Below, one piece after another: positions 34,901 through 42,980 of a stretch of DNA of 64,000 nt; the stretch's first letter is position 1; each line of letters begins with the position of its first letter. The position numbers were made by a program, and so were the translations under genes. The stretch is from NCBI RefSeq assembly GCF_023273855.1, contig NZ_CP096884.1, positions 1,860,001 to 1,924,000 on the forward strand. The letters are read 5' to 3'. The notes under the pieces are model-generated. The model had not been told where the DNA came from. It was given only the letters and a program-made list of their open reading frames with translations, and made no database searches. The DNA is from Seonamhaeicola sp. ML3 (GTDB lineage Bacteria > Bacteroidota > Bacteroidia > Flavobacteriales > Flavobacteriaceae).

Positions 34901-35342
34901 GCACTTAAGTTTTGATGGTGAGATTTCTGGAGCAACACCTGGAAGTAATGCCTTTACAGGACTTAGCGGATGTTATGATTTATCAAATCCTATCCCCGTG
35001 TTTAGACTTCCTTCCGATAGTGGATTATGTGAAATCCTTAAATATAGTAAAGGACACCTTTTAAGTGATAACAATGTGCCTAATCAAGCGAATATTTCAA
35101 TGTTCCCTAATCCAGCGAAGCATCATGTTAAAATAGATTTATCTAATTCTTCTTTGGAAAATGTAACAATTAGGATACACAGTTTTTCTGGAAGTGAAGT
35201 TTATAACAAATCTGTTAAGCTAAGCGGAAATAGGTTGTTTGATGTAAAAGTTGAAGACTTTGCTCAAGGGCTTTATTTAATAAGTATTACAGACAATGAA
35301 ACACGTTCTGTTCGAACCATAAAGAAATTATTGGTTGAATAA
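31938..35342 (+). CDS. Giant tandem-repeat surface protein with type IX secretion sorting domain
   Basis: The 1134-residue protein has a long signal peptide (1-35, ending TLAQ) and a diverged first repeat (about 40-142). Seven near-identical repeats of about 110 residues alternate as A-B-A-B-A-B-A (about 143-909), followed by one diverged repeat (about 910-1040). The C-terminal type A sorting domain (about 1052-1134) begins with SMFPNPAKHH and ends with KKLLVE. Each repeat carries QWVVTDDQGNILGLPPSP, VNFDGAGxGTCLVWYLRY and LSNPIEVVR. The T9SS domain means export and attachment to or release from the cell surface; an adhesin or surface-layer role is an inference. The repeat DNA is clearly richer in GC than the two ends of the same gene. 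Confidence 0.88.
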   Translation: MKKERLLQFTLSKFWHGVNAFLFVIFLLISQSTLAQTEKGIIKGGEISTKDDTTICLDGNSKPIEVYLIGAEGKLQQWIITDYNNNILGLPENPPFSFEGAGAGICKIWSVSYKDIFNLEVGVNLSDLEGWYELSNAIEVVRNQPDAGTLVGGPFEFYVGDGEADHIDEGAITIDGGGVGANAQWVVTDDQGNILGLPPSPYAVNFNGAGEGTCLVWYLRYDGELSGAAVGNNASDLEGCFDLSNPIEVVRKYPPVSGGTITGGPFEFCVGDEVADNIPEGAITIEGSSGLNSQWVVTDDQGNILGLPPSPYVVNFDGAGAGTCLVWYLRYNGELSGAEVGNNASGLSGDFSLSNPIEVVRNQPDAGTLVGGPFEFYVGDGEADHIDEGAITIDGGGVGANAQWVVTDDQGNILGLPPSPYAVNFDGAGEGTCLVWYLRYDGELSGAAVGNNASDLEGCFNLSNPIEVVRKYPPVSGGTITGGPFEFCVGDEVADNIPEGAITIEGSSGLNSQWVVTDDQGNILGLPPSPYVVNFDGAGAGTCLVWYLRYNGELSGAEVGNNASDLSGDFSLSNPIEVVRNQPDAGTLVGGPFEFYVGDGEADHIDEGAITIDGGGVGANAQWVVTDDQGNILGLPPSPYAVNFDGAGEGTCLVWYLRYDGELSGAAVGNNASDLEGCFNLSNPIEVVRKYPPVSGGTITGGPFEFCVGDEVADNIPEGAITIEGSSGLNSQWVVTDDQGNILGLPPSPYVVNFDGAGAGTCLVWYLRYNGELSGAEVGNNASGLSGDFSLSNPIEVVRNQPDAGTLVGGPFEFYVGDGEADHIDEGAITIDGGGVGANAQWVVTDDQGNILGLPPSPYAVNFDGAGEGTCLVWYLRYDGELSGAAVGNNASDLEGCFNLSNPIEVVRKMRPVDVCEVDGGWLKPGGIYLFCEGDGIEDYATGIKLSKNKGSYSQWVVTDVEGNILGLPSDPAEVNFDGAGPGVCLIWHLSFDGEISGATPGSNAFTGLSGCYDLSNPIPVFRLPSDSGLCEILKYSKGHLLSDNNVPNQANISMFPNPAKHHVKIDLSNSSLENVTIRIHSFSGSEVYNKSVKLSGNRLFDVKVEDFAQGLYLISITDNETRSVRTIKKLLVE
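32364..34664 (+). repeat. 657-bp coding tandem repeat, 3.5 copies
   Basis: The same word AACCAGCCTGACGCCGGAAC begins at 32364, 33021, 33678 and 34335 (last base C or T variants), giving an exact period of 657 bases (219 codons) three times. Each period holds one A and one B unit; the fourth copy ends after A. Copies differ by only scattered bases, which suggests recent amplification or ongoing gene conversion. Such an array may expand or contract and may collapse in short-read assemblies. Confidence 0.93.
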
Positions 35343-35365
35343 ACTAGTTTAGATTTTTAATTTAG

Positions 35366-35405
35366 AAAGGGGTGTTTTGAAATTTTCAAAATACCCCTTT
35401 TTTTT
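35366..35405 (+). terminator. Rho-independent terminator of the repeat protein gene
   Basis: A 15-base stem, AAAGGGGTGTTTTGA (35366-35380) with TCAAAATACCCCTTT (35386-35400), one G-T wobble, followed by a run of T to 35405. It begins 24 bases after the stop codon. Confidence 0.88.
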
Positions 35406-35445
35406 CTCGTAGATAAAGACTTGTAAATATCGTTTTAAAATTAAT

Positions 35446-36414
35446 TTAATTAAACGGATGAGAAGACAATGGTAACTTGGCAAACGGATGATAATCCTCA
35501 GATAAACTCGAAACCTTGGCGTGTCTTAATTGGTGTGCCAATTGTATTGATTTTAGGGATTCATTAACGGTAAAGCCTTTTCCATCAATTATCTTTTGGT
35601 AGGATTCTGTATGCAAATCTGTAAAACCAGAACTGAACTCTAATTCTTCATCGTTGATGGTAATGGTTCTAAATGTACGTTGCCCAGATTGCTTTATTTT
35701 TTCTGGTAATGTCTCACTATTAATAGAAAGGAACCACCTAATGTTAGCATGTTGTAACTGTAAGACTCCTGAGGCTCTATCGTGCTCCATAACATGTACT
35801 GTACTATTTTTAACGTCCCCAAAAATCCAAATAAGCATATCAAAAAAATGAATACCAATGTTGGAACAGATACCACCAGATTTTTCGATAAAACTCTTCC
35901 AAGAGGCATAGTACCAATTACCGCGCGAGGTAATATAGGTTAGGTCAATATCGTAAACTTTGTCTTTGGGTGCTTGGTCTATTTTATGCTTTAGTGCAAT
36001 GATACTGGGATGTAACCTAAGCTGCAGTATGGTATTAATTTTATTGGAATACTGTTCTTCTAACTTAATGAGCTTCTCTGCATTCCAAGGATTAAGCACC
36101 AACGGTTTTTCACAAATAGCATCTGCTTCATTTCTTAATGCAAATCTTATATGCGCATCGTGAAGATAGTTGGGAGTGCATATAGAAACATAATCAATGG
36201 AATTAGTGTTTTCTTCAATTCTTAATTTCTCTAAATGCCGGTCAAAGCGCTCAAATTCAGTAAAGAAATGCGCTTCAGGAAAATAGGAATCTATAATGCC
36301 CACGCTATCATTTGGGTCGAAAGCTGCGACTAATCTGTTGTTCGTTTCTTTTATAGCTTTTAAATGTCTTGGAGCTATGTAGCCAGCAGCTCCCATAAGG
36401 GCAAAATTTTTCAA
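35446..36414 (-). CDS. WbpB-like UDP-N-acetylglucosaminuronate 3-dehydrogenase (Gfo/Idh/MocA family)
   Basis: The 322-residue oxidoreductase starts KNFALMGAAGYIAPRHLKAI, and DPNDSVGIIDS follows at about 33. This N-terminus is characteristic of WbpB-type enzymes, which oxidise the 3-position of UDP-GlcNAc-uronate. The EKP motif (CEKPLVLNPWNAE, about 96) is the usual Gfo/Idh/MocA lysine-proline. The start is a TTG at 36414, 2 bases after the acetyltransferase stop; an ATG at codon 7 would cut the dinucleotide fold. Function is a family-based inference. Confidence 0.78.
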   Translation of the reverse strand: MKNFALMGAAGYIAPRHLKAIKETNNRLVAAFDPNDSVGIIDSYFPEAHFFTEFERFDRHLEKLRIEENTNSIDYVSICTPNYLHDAHIRFALRNEADAICEKPLVLNPWNAEKLIKLEEQYSNKINTILQLRLHPSIIALKHKIDQAPKDKVYDIDLTYITSRGNWYYASWKSFIEKSGGICSNIGIHFFDMLIWIFGDVKNSTVHVMEHDRASGVLQLQHANIRWFLSINSETLPEKIKQSGQRTFRTITINDEELEFSSGFTDLHTESYQKIIDGKGFTVNESLKSIQLAHQLRHAKVSSLSEDYHPFAKLPLSSHPFN

Positions 36415-36416
36415 TT

Positions 36417-36998
36417 CTAAAGCGGTATTATTGTATTGTTCTCAAGTTTATATTTATCGCCACTTTCTATACAAATAGCTGTGTTATTGCTATCAAAATT
36501 TAGTTTATGGCCATGTTTGCTTACCCATCCCACCTGTTTTCCGGGATTTCCAATTACTAAGGCATAAGGTAAAACAGGCTTCGTAATAACTGTTCCTGCT
36601 CCAATCATTGCGTAAGCTCCAATTCTATTGCCACAGACTATAGTGGCATTGGCTCCTATTGTGGCGCCTTTTTCGACATAAGTTTCCTTAAATTCCTCTT
36701 TTCGCACAATAAAACTTCTTGGATTGATAACATTAGTAAAAACCATGGAAGGTCCAAGAAAAACGTCATCTTCGCAAATTACACCAGTGTATACAGAAAC
36801 GTTATTTTGAATTTTAACACCATTGCCTATTCTTACTTTTGGAGATATCACTACGTTCTGTCCTACATTACATCGTTCACCTATTTCAGAGTCCTCCATA
36901 ACATGGCTAAAATGCCAGATTTTGGAATGGGCACCTATTTTTGCGTTCTTATTAATCACGGCACTTGGGTGTGCAAAAAAATCGAATTCTTCTTTCAA
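36417..36998 (-). CDS. WbpD-like hexapeptide N-acetyltransferase
   Basis: A 193-residue left-handed beta-helix acyltransferase with many [LIV]-G-x-x repeats (KIGAHSKIWHFSHV, EIGERCNVGQNV, TIGANATIVCG). The typical nucleotide-sugar acetyltransferase insert NPRSFIVRKEEF is present. It resembles WbpD, which acetylates the 3-amino group of UDP-GlcNAc(3NH2)A. The start is TTG at 36998, because an in-frame stop lies 16-18 bases upstream and no ATG is near. It is followed after 2 bases by the WbpB-like gene. The aminotransferase of the same pathway is not here. Confidence 0.78.
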   Translation of the reverse strand: MKEEFDFFAHPSAVINKNAKIGAHSKIWHFSHVMEDSEIGERCNVGQNVVISPKVRIGNGVKIQNNVSVYTGVICEDDVFLGPSMVFTNVINPRSFIVRKEEFKETYVEKGATIGANATIVCGNRIGAYAMIGAGTVITKPVLPYALVIGNPGKQVGWVSKHGHKLNFDSNNTAICIESGDKYKLENNTIIPL

Positions 36999-37080
36999 AA
37001 TATAATCAATAAGTCATTATCGAAACAATGCGTTGCGCACTGTGCCCATAAAAGTACGGAACTTTAATAAAACTTATTAC

Positions 37081-38268
37081 CTAAAGATCTTGGTATATTT
37101 TTATAAACTGTTTGTCGGCTTTTTTACTGTAAAGTTCTAGCAAAGATTTTCTTCCATTTTTGCCTAATGTCGCTCTTAGTTTCGGGTTTTCTAATAACTG
37201 TACTAGTTGTTTTTTGAAATCGTCTTGATCTTCATATAACAAACCGCAGTCAGATGTTTCAATTAAATCTTGTTGCGCTTTACACTTGGTTGCCAAAATA
37301 GGTATTTGTCCATACATATATTGGAACAGCTTATTCGCAACACCAGAATCATGCTGTTTATTAACTTGAAATGGTGCCAATCCTATGGCGATTTTTTTTA
37401 AGTATGCAGGAAGATATTTTACGTCTGACCAAGGGATATAGGTAACACATTGTTTTAGTACAGGGGAATTGAGGTATCCATTGAAACTATTTTTATCTGC
37501 CTTATCTACTGGACCAATTATAAGCAAATGAAGTTTATTGCCTTCTTCCACAAGTTCTTTTATCCATGGTAGAATGTCTATAATACCTCTACGCTTGGCA
37601 ACAACACCAAAATAGAACAAAGTGGTGACGTTAGATTGAAAATTTACAGTAAACTCATTTTGTTCGAAAGCCTTGAAACTTTCAAAGTCAGGCATATTAG
37701 GATGTGTGTATATGGGCTTCGTTTTAAGCTCTGGAAATCTAGAAATTAAATCTGTTTTGAAGTATTCGCTAAGAACAATAATAGCGTTGGCATAATTTAA
37801 ATAAGTACTTTCTTTTGAGTACCATTTTCTAGGTTGTACAACAAATTTCCGCCACCCTTTTATTGCCCATTGATAGGAATTTATCGCTGCTGGATAGTTT
37901 TCATGTAAATCAAGAATTAGAGGGATATTGTGCCTGGATGTATCAATACCTTTTCGTCCTGCTTTAGACATGTATAAGTCGTGCACATGAAGGGCTTCTA
38001 AATTGTTCTGGTCAATAAATTTTGCGATGTTTTTTTGCCATAAATACCTGTAAAATATAAAGTTAGTGCTAAGTAATACAAATAAATCTCTGACCTTTTT
38101 GGGGATTTTAACTCTTGTAACATCGAAATCTTCATAGGATTTATAAGATTTTCCAAAATTGAAACAGAGCACAGATATATTGTGACCTTCAGCAAGGAGA
38201 AGACGGATTTCTTTCTGGACCCTATGGTCGTTATCAAATTCGTTATCTACTACTATTCCAATATTCAT
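37081..38268 (-). CDS. Glycosyltransferase family 4 protein
   Basis: A 395-residue GT-B fold enzyme. The N-terminal half holds VCFNFGKSYKSYEDFDVTRV and HVHDLYMSKAGRKG; the C-terminal half has the nucleotide-sugar region VVAKRRGIIDILPWI, GLAPFQVNKQHDSGVANKLFQYM (the GT4 acidic/lysine-type patch) and a final LGKNGRKSLLELYS. It transfers a sugar onto a growing glycan; donor and acceptor are unknown. It lies between the methyltransferase and acetyltransferase genes on one strand. Confidence 0.82.
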   Translation of the reverse strand: MNIGIVVDNEFDNDHRVQKEIRLLLAEGHNISVLCFNFGKSYKSYEDFDVTRVKIPKKVRDLFVLLSTNFIFYRYLWQKNIAKFIDQNNLEALHVHDLYMSKAGRKGIDTSRHNIPLILDLHENYPAAINSYQWAIKGWRKFVVQPRKWYSKESTYLNYANAIIVLSEYFKTDLISRFPELKTKPIYTHPNMPDFESFKAFEQNEFTVNFQSNVTTLFYFGVVAKRRGIIDILPWIKELVEEGNKLHLLIIGPVDKADKNSFNGYLNSPVLKQCVTYIPWSDVKYLPAYLKKIAIGLAPFQVNKQHDSGVANKLFQYMYGQIPILATKCKAQQDLIETSDCGLLYEDQDDFKKQLVQLLENPKLRATLGKNGRKSLLELYSKKADKQFIKIYQDL

Positions 38269-38320
38269 TTGGCTTCTACTATTTATCTAAAGCTGTTTTA
38301 AAGATAAGACCAGCCTTAAT

Positions 38321-38845
38321 TTATATCCTTTCAGCATAAATAATGTAATATCTTGGTGTGAACCATCGAAGAATAGGTCTGAAGCCTATTTTTTTTGTTG
38401 GGTTGGTCCATTTTTTTTTGTCAATTATTTTCCAGCCTGCTTTTTCCAAAAGCCAATCGAATTGCCAATCCTCAAATTCGTGAAAATGCCTATCGCGAAT
38501 ATCTGTTTTGCTTCTGTAAGCTGAAGAAAACCATAATCGTAGAGGGATGCTGGCAACTAGTTTATTTGCTTTTATGGATTGTAAAACAGTAAATGGAGAC
38601 AGTAAATGTTCAAAAATTTCGAAAGCCGTAACGACATCTGTATCCGTGTTTTCTATTGTCGTTTTATCAATGTCTAAATCTTCACCTAGGGTGTTTTTAA
38701 CTTGGTACCCTTGTTTAATCATTATTTCAGAAAGCGGGTTTTCAACACCTAGGTCGAGAATCGATTCGGAATTAGAAATGTGTTTTTTCAAGAATTCAAC
38801 AGTAAGTCTATAACGTTTCTTGGGGTAGATATTTTTATTTGACAT
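38321..38845 (-). CDS. Small class I SAM-dependent methyltransferase-like protein
   Basis: A 174-residue protein with a shortened class I methyltransferase core: SILDLGVENPLSEIM (motif I, DLG rather than DxGxGxG), an acidic DVVTAFEIFEHLLSP (motif II/III) and a C-terminal aromatic-rich segment (GFRPILRWFTPRYYIIYAE). The glycine-rich loop is incomplete, so SAM binding is not certain. It lies 2 bases after the KAS III-like gene, pointing to a shared pathway. Confidence 0.62.
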   Translation of the reverse strand: MSNKNIYPKKRYRLTVEFLKKHISNSESILDLGVENPLSEIMIKQGYQVKNTLGEDLDIDKTTIENTDTDVVTAFEIFEHLLSPFTVLQSIKANKLVASIPLRLWFSSAYRSKTDIRDRHFHEFEDWQFDWLLEKAGWKIIDKKKWTNPTKKIGFRPILRWFTPRYYIIYAERI

Positions 38846-38847
38846 TC

Positions 38848-39906
38848 TTAGTATTTATAAACAATGGCATTTATATGCATGCCAGCACCAACACTTGCAA
38901 AAATAACCACATCGCCTTTAGATAGACTGTGATTTTTCATTTTATTGTTTTTTACCAAATCGAAAAGTGTTGGGACCGTTGCCACTGAGCTATTTCCTAA
39001 AGTTTGAATGCTCATTGGCATAATGTGCTCAGGAATTTTTGTTTTATAAAGTCTATAAAAACGTTTAAGAATGGCTTCATCCATTTTTTCATTAGCTTGA
39101 TGAATGAATATTTTTTTCACATCTTTTATATCGACTCCACTATTGTCCAAACAGGTTTTCATTGCTTTTGGGACGTTAACTAGAGCAAATTCGTAAATTT
39201 TACGCCCTTCCATTTTTATGTAACGCGTATCCCTGCATAAATCTTGGTTGTTGGAGTTTCCAAAAAACAAAAAATAGGCTTCGTCGTAGGTGAAACTGGC
39301 TGTTTCATGAGATAAAATACCGCCTTCTTCATCAGATGCTTCTACTATTGTTGCGCCGGCACCATCAGAAAAAATCATAGCATCTCTATCATGCTTGTCA
39401 ACTACTCTAGAAAGTGTCTCTGTTCCAATAACCAAACAACGTTTTGCCATTCCAGATTTAATGAAAGCCTTTGCCTGAATAACGCCTTCGACCCAGCCCG
39501 GGCATCCAAACAGTAAATCGTAAGCAATACATTTTGGGTTTTTAATTCTAAGACTATGTTTAATTCGAGAAGCTAAAGAAGGTAGCATATCACTTTGAAT
39601 GGTGTTGTGCTTAACATCTCCAAAATTATGAGCAACGATAATGTAATCAATAGTTTCAGGGTCTATTTTGGCATCTTCGATTGCTTTCTCGGCAGCAAAA
39701 AAACCAAGATCTGATGAATCGTGATGATGTTTGGCATAACGACGTTCAGCGATACCCGTAATGGCTTTAAACTTTTCTACGATAACTTCGTTTGGCGAGT
39801 TAATTGAAGACCCGTCGGTATTTAAAAACTCATGGTTATGAAAGTTTTCGTTTTTCTCGATGGTATCAGGTATATAACTTCCTGTGCCAGTTATTTTAAT
39901 ATTCAT
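38848..39906 (-). CDS. 3-oxoacyl-ACP synthase III family protein
   Basis: A 352-residue thiolase-fold enzyme with Cys135 in FGCPGWVE, the His in IHQANEKM (about 270) and the Asn in LGNSSVATVPT (about 305), the full Cys-His-Asn set of KAS III. The ITGIAERRYAKHH segment is the usual N-terminal signature. It carries out a decarboxylating Claisen condensation or an acyl transfer to an unknown acceptor. It is the first gene of a five-gene minus-strand cluster with methyltransferase and glycan genes, so it is unlikely to be the housekeeping FabH. Confidence 0.85.
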   Translation of the reverse strand: MNIKITGTGSYIPDTIEKNENFHNHEFLNTDGSSINSPNEVIVEKFKAITGIAERRYAKHHHDSSDLGFFAAEKAIEDAKIDPETIDYIIVAHNFGDVKHNTIQSDMLPSLASRIKHSLRIKNPKCIAYDLLFGCPGWVEGVIQAKAFIKSGMAKRCLVIGTETLSRVVDKHDRDAMIFSDGAGATIVEASDEEGGILSHETASFTYDEAYFLFFGNSNNQDLCRDTRYIKMEGRKIYEFALVNVPKAMKTCLDNSGVDIKDVKKIFIHQANEKMDEAILKRFYRLYKTKIPEHIMPMSIQTLGNSSVATVPTLFDLVKNNKMKNHSLSKGDVVIFASVGAGMHINAIVYKY

Positions 39907-40012
39907 AGAATTAGTTTTATGCTTAATTGCTTATGTTGAATGACTAATATAGTAGCTTTAGTTACATGTTAATGTAAATTCAAACTTGTATTACGATGTT
40001 CAACAGCTTAAA

Positions 40013-42862
40013 TTAAGCTTCTGCATAGGCTTCAATTGGAGCACAAGAACAAACTAAATTTCTGTCACCAAAGGCATCATCTACACGCCTAACCGAAGGC
40101 CAGAACTTATTGTTTTTGATATACTCAAGAGGAAATGAGGCTTGTTTTCTAGAATAAGGGAAGTCCCAAGTTTCTGCAGTAATCATCTCTAAGGTATGCG
40201 GTGCATTTTTCAAAACATTATTAGTGTCTTCCTTAGACACATTGTCAATTTCATGTTTAATGGAAATCATGGCATCGCAAAACCTATCAAGCTCTTCCTT
40301 GCTCTCACTTTCAGTAGGTTCAATCATAAGAGTTCCAGCGACTGGAAAAGATACCGTAGGCGCATGAAAACCATAATCCATCAATCGTTTTGCAATATCG
40401 GTGACTTCAATACCATGAACTTTAAATGGTCTACAATCTATAATCATTTCGTGGGCAGCTCTTCCGTTTTCACCAGAGTATAAAGTACTGTAGTAACCAT
40501 CCAGCCTATGCTTAATGTAATTGGCATTTAAAATAGCAACTCGGGTTGATTCTGTTAATCCTTCAGCACCTAACATTTTAATATAACCATAGGATATTAA
40601 GCATGCCAAAGCCGAACCGTATGGTGCCGCAGAAATAGCAGAAATGGCCTTATCCCCACCTGTTTTAAGTATCGGGTTTCCGGGTAAGAATGGCACAAGT
40701 TGTTCTGCAACGCAAATGGGGCCAACTCCTGGGCCTCCACCACCGTGTGGTATTGCAAATGTTTTGTGAAGGTTTAAGTGACAGACATCGGCGCCAATAT
40801 TCCCTGGGTTGGTGAGTCCAACCTGAGCATTCATGTTAGCACCATCCATATAAACCTGTCCGCCATTGTCATGTATGATTTTGGTGATTTCTTTGATTGC
40901 CGATTCATAAACCCCGTGAGTGGAAGGGTATGTAACCATTAGAGCTGATAGATGGTCTTTGTGTTCTATGGCTTTGGCTCTTAGGTCATCTATGTCTATG
41001 TTGCCTTCTTCTGTTGCTTTTGTTACTACGACTTTCATGCCGGCCATAACTGCACTTGCAGGGTTTGTGCCATGGGCAGAGGAAGGTATCAAACAAATAT
41101 TTCTGTGGTCATCACCTCTAGATTCATGGTATGCTTTTATAACCATTAGTCCGGCAAACTCACCTTGCGCCCCAGAATTGGGTTGTAATGACGTAGCTGC
41201 AAAACCTGTAATTTCGGTTAATTGGTCTTCGAGTTCTTTAAGAACTGTTCTGTACCCTCTAGCTTGCTTCTTAGGAGCGTATGGGTGAATATTCCCCCAT
41301 TTAAACCAACTTAACGGTAACATTTCTGAAGCAGCATTTAATTTCATGGTACACGAGCCCAAGGAAATCATGGAATGGTTTAAAGATAGGTCTTTGCGTT
41401 CTAAAGACTTTATGTAACGCATTAACTGGGTTTCAGAATGGTATTGGTTAAAAACATCTAGTTCTAAAAACGATGATGTTCTTTTAACAGAAGCCTCTAT
41501 GTTGTCGGCAGTAGGGACTTCAGTTATTGTCACTTTTGGAACATCTGCTGCTTCTGCAAAAACTGAAATCAAATAATTGATATCTCTAATCGAAGTCGTT
41601 TCGTTAATAGAAATGGTAACCGTATTCTTATCTGGATAGCAAAAGTTCACCTTTTTCTTGGTAGCTATCTTTTTAATTTTCTTTGCATTCGTTTTTATTT
41701 GTAGGGTATCAAAAAACGAAGTATTAACTTGCTTGTATCCAAAATTCTCCAGGATTTCAGCGAGTTTTGAAGCTTTATTATGTACTTTATTAGCTATAAA
41801 TTTTAGACCCTTTGGACCATGAAATACAGCATACATACCAGCCATGACTGCCAAGAGCACCTGAGCAGTACAAATATTGGAAGTGGCTCTATCTCTTTTA
41901 ATATGCTGTTCTCTAGTCTGTAGAGCCATTCGTAACGCTCTATTGCCATTAGCGTCTTTTGTAACACCGATAATTCGTCCGGGAATATCTCTTTTATAGG
42001 CCTCTTTTGTAGCGAAATATGCGGCATGAGGACCACCATAACCCATAGGAATCCCAAAACGTTGTGTGGTACCAATTACGACATCGGCTCCAAATTTACC
42101 AGGAGCTTCAAGTTTTACTAAACTTAGAATATCTGCAGCAATGGCAACTTTTATACTAGCGTCATTTGCTTGTTCTATAAATCCTTTAATGTCTGTTATT
42201 TGGCCATCTCTTCCAGGATATTGCAATATAGCCCCAAAAAACTCTGAAGAGAAATCAAAATTTTCTTCATTATCAACAACCAATTCAATCCCTATTGGTG
42301 TTGCTCGAGTTTCTAGTAAGGATAATGTTTGTGGTAGAATATTTTCTGAAACGAAAAACTTATTAACCCCAGCTTTCTTTTGGGCGCGGTCCCTAACCGA
42401 ATAAAGTAAACTCATGGCCTCTGCCGCTGCTGTTCCTTCATCAAGTAAAGAGGCATTAGCTAATTCCATTCCAGTCAGTTCTATAATCATGGTTTGGAAA
42501 TTTAAAAGTGCTTCTAGTCTTCCTTGGGCAATTTCAGCTTGGTAAGGAGTATAAGCCGTATACCATCCCGGGTTTTCTAAAATGTTGCGCTGTATAACTG
42601 CTGGCATTACAGTGGGGTGGTATCCTAATCCGATGTATGTTTTGTAAGCTTTATTGGTTTTTGAAAGATCATGAATATGAAGTAAATACTCATGTTCGGT
42701 CATTGGTTCTGCTAAGTTAAGCGCTTTCTTTAAACGGATATCTGATGGAATGGTTTCATCTATTAAAGTGTCGAGGGAATCCAAACCGATAGCGTTTAAC
42801 ATCAGTTTTTTATCTTTTTCGTTAGGTCCGATATGACGCAATGCAAAAGCGTTAGTATTCAT
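40013..42862 (-). CDS. gcvP: Glycine dehydrogenase (aminomethyl-transferring), P-protein of the glycine cleavage system
   Basis: The 949-residue protein is a fused single-chain P-protein with two homologous halves. The PLP lysine is in [17 protein letters not shown] (about 698), and [27 protein letters not shown] and [10 protein letters not shown] are typical. It decarboxylates glycine and passes the aminomethyl group to GcvH. The ATG at 42862 ([12 protein letters not shown]) is chosen; the farther ATG at 42889 lies inside an exact -7 promoter element. gcvH and gcvT are not in the window. Confidence 0.97.
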   Translation of the reverse strand: MNTNAFALRHIGPNEKDKKLMLNAIGLDSLDTLIDETIPSDIRLKKALNLAEPMTEHEYLLHIHDLSKTNKAYKTYIGLGYHPTVMPAVIQRNILENPGWYTAYTPYQAEIAQGRLEALLNFQTMIIELTGMELANASLLDEGTAAAEAMSLLYSVRDRAQKKAGVNKFFVSENILPQTLSLLETRATPIGIELVVDNEENFDFSSEFFGAILQYPGRDGQITDIKGFIEQANDASIKVAIAADILSLVKLEAPGKFGADVVIGTTQRFGIPMGYGGPHAAYFATKEAYKRDIPGRIIGVTKDANGNRALRMALQTREQHIKRDRATSNICTAQVLLAVMAGMYAVFHGPKGLKFIANKVHNKASKLAEILENFGYKQVNTSFFDTLQIKTNAKKIKKIATKKKVNFCYPDKNTVTISINETTSIRDINYLISVFAEAADVPKVTITEVPTADNIEASVKRTSSFLELDVFNQYHSETQLMRYIKSLERKDLSLNHSMISLGSCTMKLNAASEMLPLSWFKWGNIHPYAPKKQARGYRTVLKELEDQLTEITGFAATSLQPNSGAQGEFAGLMVIKAYHESRGDDHRNICLIPSSAHGTNPASAVMAGMKVVVTKATEEGNIDIDDLRAKAIEHKDHLSALMVTYPSTHGVYESAIKEITKIIHDNGGQVYMDGANMNAQVGLTNPGNIGADVCHLNLHKTFAIPHGGGGPGVGPICVAEQLVPFLPGNPILKTGGDKAISAISAAPYGSALACLISYGYIKMLGAEGLTESTRVAILNANYIKHRLDGYYSTLYSGENGRAAHEMIIDCRPFKVHGIEVTDIAKRLMDYGFHAPTVSFPVAGTLMIEPTESESKEELDRFCDAMISIKHEIDNVSKEDTNNVLKNAPHTLEMITAETWDFPYSRKQASFPLEYIKNNKFWPSVRRVDDAFGDRNLVCSCAPIEAYAEA

Positions 42863-42886
42863 GTCGTTACAATTTTTTTGAAACAT

Positions 42887-42894
42887 CAAAAATA
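42887..42894 (-). promoter_or_regulatory. -7 promoter element of gcvP
   Basis: Read on the minus strand, TATTTTTG is an exact TAnnTTTG match, 24 bases upstream of the ATG at 42862. It overlaps the alternative ATG at 42889 and so rules against it. Confidence 0.5.
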
Positions 42895-42968
42895 CGCATT
42901 ATTTAAAGTTGATTAATTCCTAAAAGAGAAAGTTTTTAACCATTTAAACACGTTATTAACAGTTTATT

Positions 42969-42976
42969 TATTTTTG
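42969..42976 (+). promoter_or_regulatory. -7 promoter element before the UbiA-like gene
   Basis: TATTTTTG is an exact -7 match ending 4 bases before the GTG start at 42981, which suggests a leaderless message. Confidence 0.45.
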
Positions 42977-42980
42977 TTTG

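Noticed and set aside
42863-42889. Longer start of gcvP at 42889
   Set aside because: That codon lies inside an exact -7 promoter element, and homologues begin at the ATG at 42862.
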